Of a stretch of DNA of 64,000 nt, positions 12,357-21,600 are shown piece by piece. The DNA is from Aphelocoma coerulescens (Eukaryota > Chordata > Aves > Passeriformes > Corvidae). The notes beneath the pieces were generated by a model. The model saw nothing but the letters and a program-made list of their open reading frames with translations. It ran no database searches and had not been told where the DNA came from. Where the stretch lies: assembly GCF_041296385.1 (NCBI RefSeq), contig NC_091017.1:13138001-13202000 (forward strand), read 5' to 3'. The position numbers and the translations under genes were made by a program. The first letter of the stretch is position 1, and every line of letters starts with the position of its first letter.

Positions 12357-13177
12357 TCATACAACAATCAGATCTCCTTGCGGTACACAACGTGTTGTTC
12401 CATCTTTCTGCGTTACCGACCATGTGCAACCAGATCCCTGAGCAAAGACAACCCCACAGATGGGTTTGTCTGTACTCGAGGCAGAATTTATCCACACAGT
12501 CTTTCCTAACAGACCTCTGACATGCACCACTGGAACCTTATCTCCATCTGTTGTTTGTAGGGATTCAGATTGGGCTGGACCAGCTCTATTGGTGGAACCT
12601 TGGGTGTTAACTAACCAGGTGGCCTTTGCTAGATGCTATTCCCAATTTTTGAAAGTTCCCCCACCTAGTGGCTTCAAAGTGGTTTTCAACGATCCATTGC
12701 ACTGTTCCACTTTGCCTGCAGCTGGTGCATGGTAAGGGATGTGGTACACCCACTCAATGCCATGTTCTCTAGCCCAGGTACTAATAAGGCTATTCTTAAA
12801 ATGAATCCCATTGTCAGATTCAATTCTCTCAGGGGTACCATGCCTCCAAAGGCCCAGGAAGGTGTTTTGGGCTGTAGCGTGAGGCACAGGGTAGGTCTCC
12901 AGCCATCCTGTGATGGCTTCTACCATTGTGAGCACATAGCGCTTGCCTTGGCGGGCTTGAGGCACTGTGATGTAATCAATCTGCCAGGCCTCCCCATACT
13001 TGTATTTGGACCATCGCCCACCATACCACAGGGGCTTCACCCGCTTGGCCTGCTTGATTGCAGCGCATGTCTCACAATCATGGATAACCTGGGAGATACT
13101 GTCCATGGTTAGATCCACCCCTCGATCTCGTGCCCACTTATAGGTGGTATCTCTGCCTTGATGACCTAGGCATCATG
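12357..13177 (-). pseudogene. ERVL integrase, broken by an amber
   Basis: Integrase joins the viral DNA to the host chromosome. Reading leftward from about 13177, a zinc-finger tail with HDCETC (the CxxC pair) is followed by the catalytic core: first Asp in QIDYITVP, second in SDNGIHF, Glu in GKVEQCNG, with exactly 35 residues between the last two (D-D-35-E). The catalytic residues are therefore intact. At 12636-12638 the frame has TAG, just after the core. The same frame then stays open, with plausible C-terminal-domain text, to a TGA at 12357-12359. A frame change separates this piece from the RNase H end at 13184-13383. The first codon of the open run is not AUG, as expected inside pol. 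Confidence 0.85.
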
Positions 13178-13183
13178 GGCCCA

Positions 13184-13383
13184 TCAAGCTAGGAACAACT
13201 CTCCCTTCTGTTTCCAGTCCAAGTCTACCTGTGACACTTCTATCTTTGCAGCCTGATCTACCTGCTTGTTGTTTTGGTGTTCTTCATTAGCCCTACTCTT
13301 GGGGACATGGGCATCTACATGGCGGACTTTCACAACCAGCTTTCTTACTCGGGCAGCGATGTTTTTCCACTCTTCAGCAGTGC
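13184..13383 (-). pseudogene. ERVL RNase H C-terminal piece (downstream of nested LTR)
   Basis: This is the last part of RNase H after the inserted LTR. The minus-strand reading has KVRHVDAHVPKSRANEEH and NNKQVDQAAK, the His and Asp region that ends retroviral RNase H domains. It is in the frame that follows from the upstream RNase H half once one LTR plus one 6-bp duplication (457 bp) is discounted, so the two halves were continuous before the LTR arrived. It ends in a stop at 13184-13186, and the integrase continues in another frame. Confidence 0.8.
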
Positions 13384-13831
13384 TGACTTTTGCGGGGGAA
13401 GACATGCAGACAATCAATGTGATTGATAATGCAAGCTTCGTTTATTAGCAATACAGAGGCACTTATATAGTATCAGTATATATGCTTGTCAGTTCTTGAT
13501 TGGTTTAAGCTTACAAAAGTGCATTCTTACTTCTACATAATTGGGTTAGATAAAAGACTACATTTGGCAAGCTTCTATTATTTATGTTTTGTCTTGAGAG
13601 ATCAAAGATCTTCCTCCCTTCTCATGGTCAGCACATCTTTATCAGAACAGCACTGTACCTCCTAAAAACTCCCTTTTGGTTCTCAGGCCTGTTTTTCACG
13701 CAGGCATTTTCTCATGGAGGCTTTTTCTCATGCAGGCCTTTGCTTGCAGGCCTTTGCCTGTACAGTTCTGTTATTAATTTGTATCCTTTATCAATAATCC
13801 ATGTCCCTGATCCTCTAACCATTCTCCAACA
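13381..13831 (-). mobile_element. Solo LTR (451 bp) nested in the ERVL RNase H
   Basis: Plus-strand ends are TGCTGACTTT and CTCCAACA. The perfect 6-bp duplication CAGCAG lies at 13375-13380 and 13832-13837. Sense is minus, because only that strand gives CCAAT, TATA and AATAAA in order. A second copy with its own duplication is at 31909-32343. No internal retroviral sequence remains, so this is a solo LTR left by recombination between two LTRs. The 6-bp duplication fits a class II (alpha/beta-like) avian retrovirus and not the 5-bp ERVL host element. It must be younger than the ERVL insertion. Confidence 0.92.
13441..13503 (-). promoter_or_regulatory. LTR promoter: CCAAT box, TATA box and poly(A) signal
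   Basis: On the minus strand a CCAAT box (13499-13503, AACCAATCAAG context) precedes a TATA box (CTATATAAGTG, about 13460-13470) by about 30 bases. AATAAA (13441-13446) follows, as in compact alpharetrovirus-type LTRs where TATA and poly(A) signal are close. The second copy has the same elements at 32028-32032, about 31990-31999 and 31970-31975. The CCAAT context is also a Y-box core (TGATTGG on the plus strand). Confidence 0.7.
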
Positions 13832-14522
13832 CAGCAGCCCAGATTGGTTTTCCCCTATGCTGCCAATTAGCTTTTTCCCACTTTTCTAGCCATTCCCACA
13901 GAGCATTGGCTACCATCCATGAATCAGTGTAGAGGTAGAGCTTTGGCCACTTTTCTCTTTCAGCTATATCCAGAGCTAGTTGAACAGCTTTGAGTTCAGA
14001 GAGTTGGCTTGATCCACCTTCTCCTTCAGTAGCTTCTGCAACCCATCATGTGGGACTCCATACGGCTGCTTTCCACTTTCGTTTCATCCCTACGATGCTA
14101 CATGAACCGTTGGTGAAAAGAGCGTAGCGTTTGTCTTCTGATGGCAGTTGGTTGTGCGGTGGAGCTTCTTCAGCGCGTGTCACTTGTTCTTCTTCATCAG
14201 CGAGACCAAAGTTTTCACCTTCAGGCCAGTTTGTGATTATTTCCAAAATCCCAGGGTGATTCAGTTTTCCAATACAGGCGCGCCGTGTGATGAGAGCAAT
14301 CCATTTGCTCCATGTGGCATTGGTGGCATGGTGGGTAGAGGGAACCTCTGCTTTGAACATCCACCCCAGCACTGGTAGTCCGGGTGCCAGGAGGAGTTGT
14401 GCCTCAGTGCCAATTACCTCTGAGGCGGCTTGGATTCCTTCATAGGCTGCCAAGATTTCCTTCTCTGTTGGGCTGTAATTGGCTTCGGACCCTCTGTAGC
14501 TTTGGCTCCAAAATCCCAGTGG
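13832..14522 (-). pseudogene. ERVL RT connection and RNase H N-terminal part, inactivated
   Basis: This continues the RT frame after the TGA at 14523-14525. It holds the RT-RNase H connection and the first RNase H motifs. The expected TDGS signature reads TNGS (Asn codon at 14109-14111), so the first catalytic Asp of RNase H is lost. A TGA at 14046-14048 follows, after which LYLYTDSW (about 13915-13945) preserves the later catalytic Asp. The domain is then cut at 13837 by the nested solo LTR. RNase H would remove the RNA template during reverse transcription. This copy is dead by substitution, two stops and an insertion. Confidence 0.85.
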
Positions 14523-15400
14523 TCAACCTTGAATCTCACCAGACACCTTCTGCCAGAGGCTCCAGGACAGACCATGGCTCCTGGCTGCAGAGTAGAGCAC
14601 ATTCTTCACTTCTGGTCCTTTCCTGACTGGGCCAAGGGCTACAGCATGAGCGATTTCCTGCTTGATCTGGGCGAAGGCTTGTTGCTGTTCAGGGCCCCAG
14701 TGGAAATCATTCTTCTTGCGGGTAACCAGGTAGAGAGGGCTCACGACCTGGCTGTACTCAGGAATGTGCATCCTCCAAAAGCCTATGGCACCTAGGAAAG
14801 CTTGTGTTTCCTTCTTGTTGGTTGGTGGAGACATTGCTGTGATCTTATTGATGACCTCAGTGGGAATCTGACGCCGTCCATCTTGCCATTTCACTCCCAG
14901 GAACTGGATCTCTTGAGCAGGTCCCTTGACTTTGCTCTTCTTGATGGCAAAATCAGCTTCCAGGAGAATCCGGATAACTTTCTCTCCTCTCTCAAACACT
15001 TCTGTTGCAGTGTTCCCCCACACAATGATGTCATCAATGTACTGCAAATGTTCTGGAGCCTCACTCTTTTCTAGAGCAGTTTGGATCAGCCGATGGCAGA
15101 TGATGGGACTGTGCTTCCACGCCTGGGGCAGTCGGTTCCAGGTGTATTGCACACCCCTCCAGGTGAAGGCAAACTGAGGCCTGCACTCTGCTGCCAGAGG
15201 AATGGAGAAAAATGCATTGGCAATGTCAATAGTGGCGTACCACTTTTCTGCTTTGGACTCCAGCTCGTACTGGAGCTTCAACCTGTCCGGTACAGCAGCG
15301 CTCAATGGTGGAGTCACTTCATTCAAGGCAGGATAGTCCACAGTCAATCTCCATTCTCCTTCAGATTTGCGCACAGGCCAAATGGGGCTGTTGAAGGGTG
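14523..15400 (-). pseudogene. ERVL reverse transcriptase
   Basis: This RNA-directed DNA polymerase core copies the viral RNA to DNA. The frame starts without AUG, as expected within pol. Visible in order: LTVDYPALNEV, motif A TIDIANAFFS (Asp near residue 50 counted from 15374), a template-grip region with FTWRGVQYTWNRLPQ, and the catalytic QYIDDIIVWG (YIDD at 15030-15041). Thumb text follows with FLGVKW and FLGAIGFWR. The core is 283 codons long and intact to the TGA at 14523-14525. It lies one frame away from the protease (minus 1 relative to it). The join falls near 15400-15410, where I see no classical slippery heptamer, so a one-base indel is more likely than programmed frameshifting. Confidence 0.9.
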
Positions 15401-15970
15401 AGTGGGTCTTTTGCTGACCACCCCTTGGCTCTCCAGCTCACGGATCATCTTGTGAATGGGAATCACAGCATCTCGAGTTGTCCGGTACTGTCGGCGATGC
15501 ACTGTTGAGGTAGCAATTGGTACTCTTTGTTCTTCCACCTTCAGAAGGCCTACTGCAGATGGGTTCTCTGATAGCCCAGTGTTCAATTGCTTAATGCCCT
15601 CTGTCTCCACAGCAGCTATTCCAAAAGCCCACTTGAATCCCTTTGGGTCTCTAAAATACCCCTTCTGTAGGAAATCTATGCCCAAAATGCACGGGGCCTC
15701 TGGGCCAGTCACAATGAGATGTTTCTTCCACTCATTTCCAGTCAGGCTCACCTCAGCTTCCACCAAAGTCAAATTTTGTGATCCACCTGTTACACCAGAA
15801 ATAGAAACAGATTCTACCCCCACATGCTGTGATGGAATTATTGTACACTGCGCACCAGTGTCAACCAAGGCATCATATTTTTGTGGTTCTGATGTACCAG
15901 GCCAACGAATCCACACAGTCCAAAAAACACAGTTTTCCCTGACCTCTACCTGGCTAGAGGCAGGGCCCCT
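15344..15970 (-). pseudogene. ERVL protease
   Basis: This is a retroviral aspartic protease, which cuts Gag and Pol. The active site is LVDTGAQCTIIP (about 15848-15862), and ILGIDFL about 55 residues later matches the conserved Gly-containing C-terminal helix region. The frame is open from a TAG at 15971-15973 to a stop at 15344. It is in the same frame as gag but separated from it by TGA (16145) and TAG (15971). It overlaps the RT frame by about 30-60 bases. Seen alone, the protease is intact. In context it is cut off from gag by two stops. Confidence 0.85.
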
Positions 15971-15973
15971 CTA

Positions 15974-16144
15974 TGCCTGGTTATCCTTCTTTCCCTGGTC
16001 CTGCATCTTAGAGGTTCCTTCATGGGAATCGGACATGCCATCGTCTTTCCCATCATTTCCAGCAGTTTGGCTACAGGCAACTGGAGCTACTTCCTTTTTG
16101 GTGGAGCTTCCTTTCTGAAACTTGCGCTCCTTCAATTCACGCAC
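15974..16144 (-). pseudogene. ERVL gag-protease linker
   Basis: This open piece lies between the TGA at 16145-16147 and the TAG at 15971-15973, in the same frame as gag and protease. It is hydrophilic, rich in Ser, Lys, Gly and Asp, with no domain I recognise. I see no CCHC zinc knuckle here or in the preceding gag piece, so a classical nucleocapsid is not evident. Confidence 0.5.
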
Positions 16145-16801
16145 TCATGCTACCAGAGCAGAAGTGGGTTGTCCACCCCACCTCTTCGTGTCTTCCCCAC
16201 TGTCACAGAGGAATTTCCACAGCTCACTCCGTGGGATGTTCCTTCTCTCTGGGGAACGTCTGCAGAGGAGGCACTCTTTAATCTCCTGGTGATTCTTCTC
16301 CATCCTATCTTCCATTTTCTGCATACGTGTTTCCACAGCTGCGATTCTTGCATGTGTTGGACCATGCACAGAGTCTGCATATGCTTGGAGCTTCACTGCC
16401 ATATCCCGCACAGTCTCATTTGCACCGTAGTCCGGTTTCATTATTGCTAAAGCAGAAGCGTATTCTTGTGGCCCAAGTTGTGTAAGTTTTCGCCACATAT
16501 ATGGAATAACTCTGGCCCGGTCTGGACTCCTGAATCCTGGGTCATTTGTGAAGACAACTTCTACCACCCCTAGTTCTCTCAGGCGTTGGATCCCTTGTTC
16601 TATGGTCTTCCACAGGGTTTGCTGCATGTAGAGATCATCTCCGCACATATATCTTTCAATTACACCTGTCAAGACCCGTCTCCAGAGACTGGCAGAGTCA
16701 GCCCCCCTTATCATCGCTTGGTCGATAACTGGATCACGTGACAGGGATCCCAAATGCCTCGCTTCAGCACTGTCCAGCATCACATCATCACCTGCCGCAT
16801 C
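16145..16801 (-). pseudogene. ERVL gag, capsid-like C-terminal piece
   Basis: This is a 212-codon frame directly after the amber at 16802-16804, in the same frame as the N-terminal gag piece. It contains helical capsid-like text (IEQGIQRLRELGVVEVVF, then MWRKLTQLGPQEYASALAIM) and a charged heptad stretch, AVETRMQKMEDRMEK, that could form a coiled coil. It has no CCHC knuckle. It ends with TGA at 16145-16147. Its role would be capsid assembly. The assignment follows from its position between the gag N-terminus and protease and not from a strong motif. Confidence 0.7.
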
Positions 16802-17911
16802 CTAAATACGGACCATCCTACTTATTATGGATTCATCAGTCCGTCGGGTGTAATCCTTTCTTAGACTGTGAAGGTCCTTTATGGACATGGACTCAGTAAT
16901 GATTTCTGTGCCTGAGTCAGTTGGTGGTTTTGAGGTTCCTTCCCCTGCATCTTTTGAGGTTCCTTCCCCTGCATGATCCTCATCTTTCACTGGGCGATCA
17001 GTTTTGAGTGTGTGTTTTTTCCTCGTGACAGGAGCCACTGTCAATGGCTTAGACTCTCCATCTGGTTTGAGCTTGCTGTCTGGTTTATCTGCAGCCTGAG
17101 TGATTGGGGTGTCTGCAGGCTTTGCTGATTTATCTTCCCGCCTTTCTACCTTTACCTGCTGCAGTGTGCGATAGGCATATGCCAAAGCCCAACATATTGC
17201 AAGGAGCTTGTTCTCATTGGAATTGTCATTGTATTTCTCTTTCAGATAGTTTGCCACCTCAGCTGGTTTCTGAACTTGTTCAGGGGGAAAATTGCAAACC
17301 ATTGGGTCAGAGAACTTCTTCAAGATTTGGCCCATATCCTCCCATTCCCCACACCACTCAGGATGTTCCACCTCTGGGTCAGGTGTCTCGGCAGTCGCCC
17401 GGGAAATCTGAGCTCTCATTCTAGACCAGCTGCGAACCACATAGAGGAAGCTTACCGGATAAAATACCAGAAATACCAGGAAGGTGCTCTCTTTAACATC
17501 CAGGGGAAACTGAACACTCTCAAAAGATAACCTATCAAATTTAAAGAGAAGGGAAACACCGTCTCCTCCTCCTCTAACAATCTGGGTGCAATTACTAATA
17601 AATTCCCAAAACAGGCTACCGAAGCTAGGACTGGGGTTAGGACGGAGAAACCACTTATCATACACACCTCGAACAGCTGCCTGTACCTCTGTCAAATTCT
17701 TATAAATCATTATTACTGAGCACAGCAAAATAGAAATCAGAATTTGTCTCCCTGCTCTGTAAAATTTACATATCAGGGACAAGATTGGAGCAAGTTGTGG
17801 ATAGGCAAACAACCCCAGGGACCAAAAAAACACTAGTACCTCAATGAAGCCTAAGGACCAGAAAGACATGAGTACATCGAGCCAGAGAGACATTATGAAC
17901 TCAACCAGCAT
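16802..17911 (-). pseudogene. ERVL gag N-terminal piece with membrane-like start
   Basis: The first AUG in a strong context (GTCACCATGC) is at 17909-17911, which gives 369 codons to the TAG at 16802-16804. The open frame begins 13 codons earlier without AUG. The N-terminal 160 residues are unusually hydrophobic. Segments near 2-47, 56-70 (QILISILLCSVIMIY) and 143-159 (STFLVFLVFYPVSFLYVV) could be membrane helices. The remainder is hydrophilic, with a repeated EGTSK-type unit near residues 315-330 (tandem DNA repeat around 16935-16975). It sits where matrix and early capsid are expected. The amber may be a mutation or a readthrough stop. Confidence 0.75.
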
Positions 17912-17993
17912 GGTGACTACTTTACCCCAACACAGAATAAGTAAATTCAAACCAAAATGTAATTAGCACAGGTTTTTTTCACTTTCCTTTGAG

Positions 17994-18011
17994 CCATGCA
18001 GTTGGGCACCA
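17994..18011 (-). other. ERVL primer-binding site
   Basis: The sense strand reads TGGTGCCCAACTGCATGG, starting 7 bases inside the 5' LTR. It begins with TGG, as needed to pair with a tRNA CCA end. The first 11 bases resemble the lysine-tRNA type sites (TGGCGCCCAAC) with one change. The tRNA identity is tentative. Confidence 0.55.
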
Positions 18012-18018
18012 CTAAATT

Positions 18019-18645
18019 TGTTCCGGTTTGGCCAAATTTAGAAATATATCCTCTGAGAGAAGGCACAACCACCCCTTCCCCCCCCAGGTTCAGGAAAAAA
18101 TAAATTTTCCTCGAAGGAAAGTGAAGGAGATAAAACTATTTATTTACCAAACACACGGGAAAAGGAAAATAATGCTAAATAATAAAATCTTTTGCTGTGG
18201 AGGAAAAACCTGGGAAAATGTTAGAGTCCTCCCTTTGGTCTCCTCAGAGCTGGGGCTTGGGCCAGGGCCAGGGAAAGTCCTCCTGATGTGCTCTGAGGTT
18301 GAAAGCAGTTAGAAAAGGGAGAAAATCCAGAATTCCAGGGAAGGAAAAACAAAGTCCAACTCTCAGTCTCTCTCTGGAGAACAAGAAACTGAAACAACTG
18401 GCCAAAAGCTGACTGGAAAGCAGCAAGCCGGGTGCTTCCTCGCTCCCCTGCCACAGCTGGGGAAAAAAAAAACCCCTGCTATCTCTGTGTGACCTTGAAC
18501 AAGATGCAAACTGCTTTGAAAAAGTTTTGCTCAGTTTTTTCCTTCCCCCTCTCAGGCTCAGTTTAGAGGCATAGAAAAGCACAAAAATTAATTTCTGGGC
18601 ATAGGCAGCGATATGGGATACACATCATAAGATCACCCCAAGACA
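18019..18645 (-). repeat. ERVL 5' LTR (627 bp)
   Basis: This is the partner of the LTR at 11543-12167, with the same termini (TGTTCCGG...AAGACA on plus). The six substitutions are all in the right-hand third, and the A run is 2 bases longer. Being upstream on the sense strand, it would drive the provirus. TTCTG follows at 18646-18650. Confidence 0.92.
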
Positions 18646-18650
18646 TTCTG

Positions 18651-21600
18651 AAAGCAAAGTAATGATAGATTGAAAATACAAATTAATAATTTCCTAATCA
18701 AAAGAGAATGAAATCAAACTGATTTTCAACCAAGGCTGAGAAAGGACTCAAGCAATAACTGAAAAACATGCTTTCACTGATGTGCAAAGGCTGTGCTTAC
18801 CTAACATGATTTCCCTTTCAAAACTCTCCATTGCTGTGAGTAAAAAATGTTTTTGATAGTAGTTTGCTGACAATCTCCCATATGCTGGTTGTCTCAAAAA
18901 CACACACAGCTTGTCCAGCAAAGTGTTAAACCTCAGCATTTTGCAATCCCGCAGTTTATCTAGCAATTATACTTGTTAAAAAAAGAAAAAAGCTGCTGTT
19001 TGCTCAAAAATATTTATAATCATTTCAGCTGTTTCTGAGAGTGAATACAAGAACAGAATGCCCTGGCAGACAGTAGCTAAAAGCGAGGGGCAGCTCTGTT
19101 TCATGGTTGTTACATGTATTGCTGACAAACAAGATGCTGTTTGGTAACTAAATATATAAAAGATTGATATGGGCCTTTATTTCTGTTTCCTGATTTAACT
19201 TTTCTTTCAGAACATCACTGCTTTGGCTTGCACACTTTGTCTTCCAGTAAATCACAGCACACACTTGCAAACACAGAGGGAGTCACCAGCTTTTCCCAGG
19301 CACTCAAATGGTGATTAGAAAATCATCCTGTATCATAAACTGCAGGTCTGAACCTGAGGAGGCTGGAGAAAGAAGGCAGTTAAGGGTGAGAAAGGGAACT
19401 GTTTCATGTAGCACAGAGAGATTTATTGTCTATTTAATTACTTTTTTGTGGTTTGTGCTGGCAGAAGAAACTTTAACTGAAACTATTACAGGTTTGGAGC
19501 ATGCAGGAGTCCATAAACATGCACTTGTCCAGGCAGTGACACAAACTCAAATCACATCTCAGGGACCAACTGCTTTGTGAAGTTTTCCATGAGATGCTGC
19601 CTGCTCATGGTGCAAGGGTACAAAGCAGCACAGATGTGAAGCTGGCAGCGCTGCAGAACAGCTCAGCTCTGGATACCTCTGCTTCAGCAACAGAAGACAA
19701 AAATAGATGCAAGTTTTACAACTTGCAAACCCAGCTCCTCATTCTTTTCCTCCAAACCTCTTCCTACACCTTTAGATCTTTCTAAGATGTTTACTCATCT
19801 TCCCCACCCCCAAGACCTTGCCTGCAGCATCGCAGTATATGAATTTGCCTGGCAACCTGACATAAATATCCAACCAACCAGCAAACAAAGCCTGGCATGC
19901 TCTTAGCTGCAATGTTTCTGTGCGCAGCCTTACAACAAATCAGAGCTGGCCACCAGGCAAGGAATCAACTAATTTTCTTTAGCTCAGTTTATAATCCAAA
20001 GTTTGTGAGGAGAGGTGAGCATTTACCTTCTTTTATTTTACTTCTATGCAATGTTCAGAACTCAGCTCTAGACATCTCTCTCCGTCTTTTCCCAGAAAAT
20101 ACAAAGCACTGTATCTTCCCTACACCTAAACTGGTTAGATAAGTAACTCTACTGGGTGAGGTGAAATAAAGCACAAGGAAAGGAGAGGTTGAGTGAGGGG
20201 AGATGCACTGGAAAACACACAGAAATGGCTATTTGACTCAGCCTGGGATCCTGTGGGTGACAAGCACCCAGCTCTCTTCACTGAAACCCCCTGCAAGACC
20301 TGAGCTGTGCCTGATGCTGAGGGCATCCCCCGAAGGAATAGCACTGGATGGGATCATTTCAGAATCAGCACATCACAAAAGGGATTGGGTGTGAGGCAGG
20401 AATCTGTGCAAAACATCACAGGCAACCTTCTTAAAGATTTTGGCTAATGACAGTCTTCATGGAGCGGTGAGTTGGCCCGGAGGGGAAGAGAGGACTACGT
20501 GCCCTGAGTGGCTCCTTGTGTCCCAGCTAGGAGCTGGTGGCTTTTCACAGCAGTTCCAGCAGATAATGGGAGCTACATCCTGTGCAGAGAGCAGTGCTGC
20601 ACCCAAGCACTGCATCTTTGCCCTCCCTTCTCTGGGGACATGCAATACACAATGAGTGTTTCAGAGATCAGTGGGTCCTCTGGACCTCAAACCAGCAAAT
20701 TTCAATGTAAGTACATAACAAGAAATCCCCATCTCATTTCTTTAAACCTACCAATGTGGAACAAATAAATGAGACCCATACCCTCTATCACCTACAGCAG
20801 AGTTGACAAGAAGTTAAGATGGTGTGGTATTAATAGTTTCATCATAGCTGAACTGTTACATTCCATCCTGCCCCACAAAACAGATTACTTGAGACTGGAA
20901 CACAAAACACAGCACCAAGTCAAGTAAGAAACAAAGTTTCACTCCAACCGTATTTGCCCCGCAAATGCACCAGCCTGCACAAAGGTTTGAGCCACTGGTA
21001 AGCACATGGAAGTCCTTCCCACTGCTTCTGTCCTTTATACGTATTATGAAGAGCCCAAATAAGAGATCCTGTAACAGAAGTAGATGAGGAAGATGACATC
21101 TGTGTCATGCTTTGACACATCATAAATGTATTTTTTACCCTTTGTTTAAGAGAAAGTGTTGCAGTGCAGAAATACCAGAACCTGGTTCGTGGGATGGAGG
21201 TAAACATAAATGGCAAAAGGCCTTGTAAAAAAGGCCAGTAGGCTGTTCCACATGTACTGTTCTGCAGAGTAGCATGGCTGGACTGAGGATGAATGGAAAG
21301 CCTTAACCTCCACTATGCTGTTGTTTCCCCAATCCCCTTGCTAACTAAATGGTTAGCAAGAGTGCACATCAAGAGAGGAAGGTCAAGAGAGACCCAGACA
21401 AGTTAAAGGTAAAAATATTACTTGCAACTGCTACTGCAGACTTGGAAATTCAGAGCGCAAAGACAGCTTTGCTCTTCCCGCACTACTCAGCTCTGACTTG
21501 CAGGGTCGGGTCCTTCCTTTTGTGGCTGGTACCACCTAACACTGGTCTGGCTGGCTGCTCCTGATCATTGCAACAGCACATACTGCAGGAGGTTTAACAC

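Larger units (their letters stand above)
11543..18645 (-). mobile_element. ERVL-like (class III) endogenous provirus, env-less, with nested solo LTR
   Basis: This is a 7.1-kb insertion bounded by two near-identical LTRs, both TG...CA, with the 5-bp duplication TTCTG. It is transcribed on the minus strand, so the right LTR is the 5' one. Order from right to left: 5' LTR, primer-binding site, gag (two open pieces split by an amber), protease with DTGAQ, RT with YIDD, RNase H, a nested 451-bp solo LTR, integrase with D-D-35-E, a polypurine tract and the 3' LTR. There is no env, and no space for one (about 180 bases between the end of pol and the 3' LTR). At least six stops and two frame changes make it non-functional. 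The LTRs differ at 6 of about 625 sites plus one 2-base length change (about 1.0%), which points to a recent insertion. The class III assignment rests on domain order, lack of env and the 5-bp duplication. Confidence 0.9.

Noticed and set aside
15380..15420. Programmed minus-1 frameshift site between protease and RT
   Set aside because: The junction contains AGCAAAAGA and no X XXY YYZ heptamer in the right frame. A one-base indel explains it better.
15456..16118. 220-codon plus-strand frame
   Set aside because: It is the antisense shadow of the ERVL protease region.
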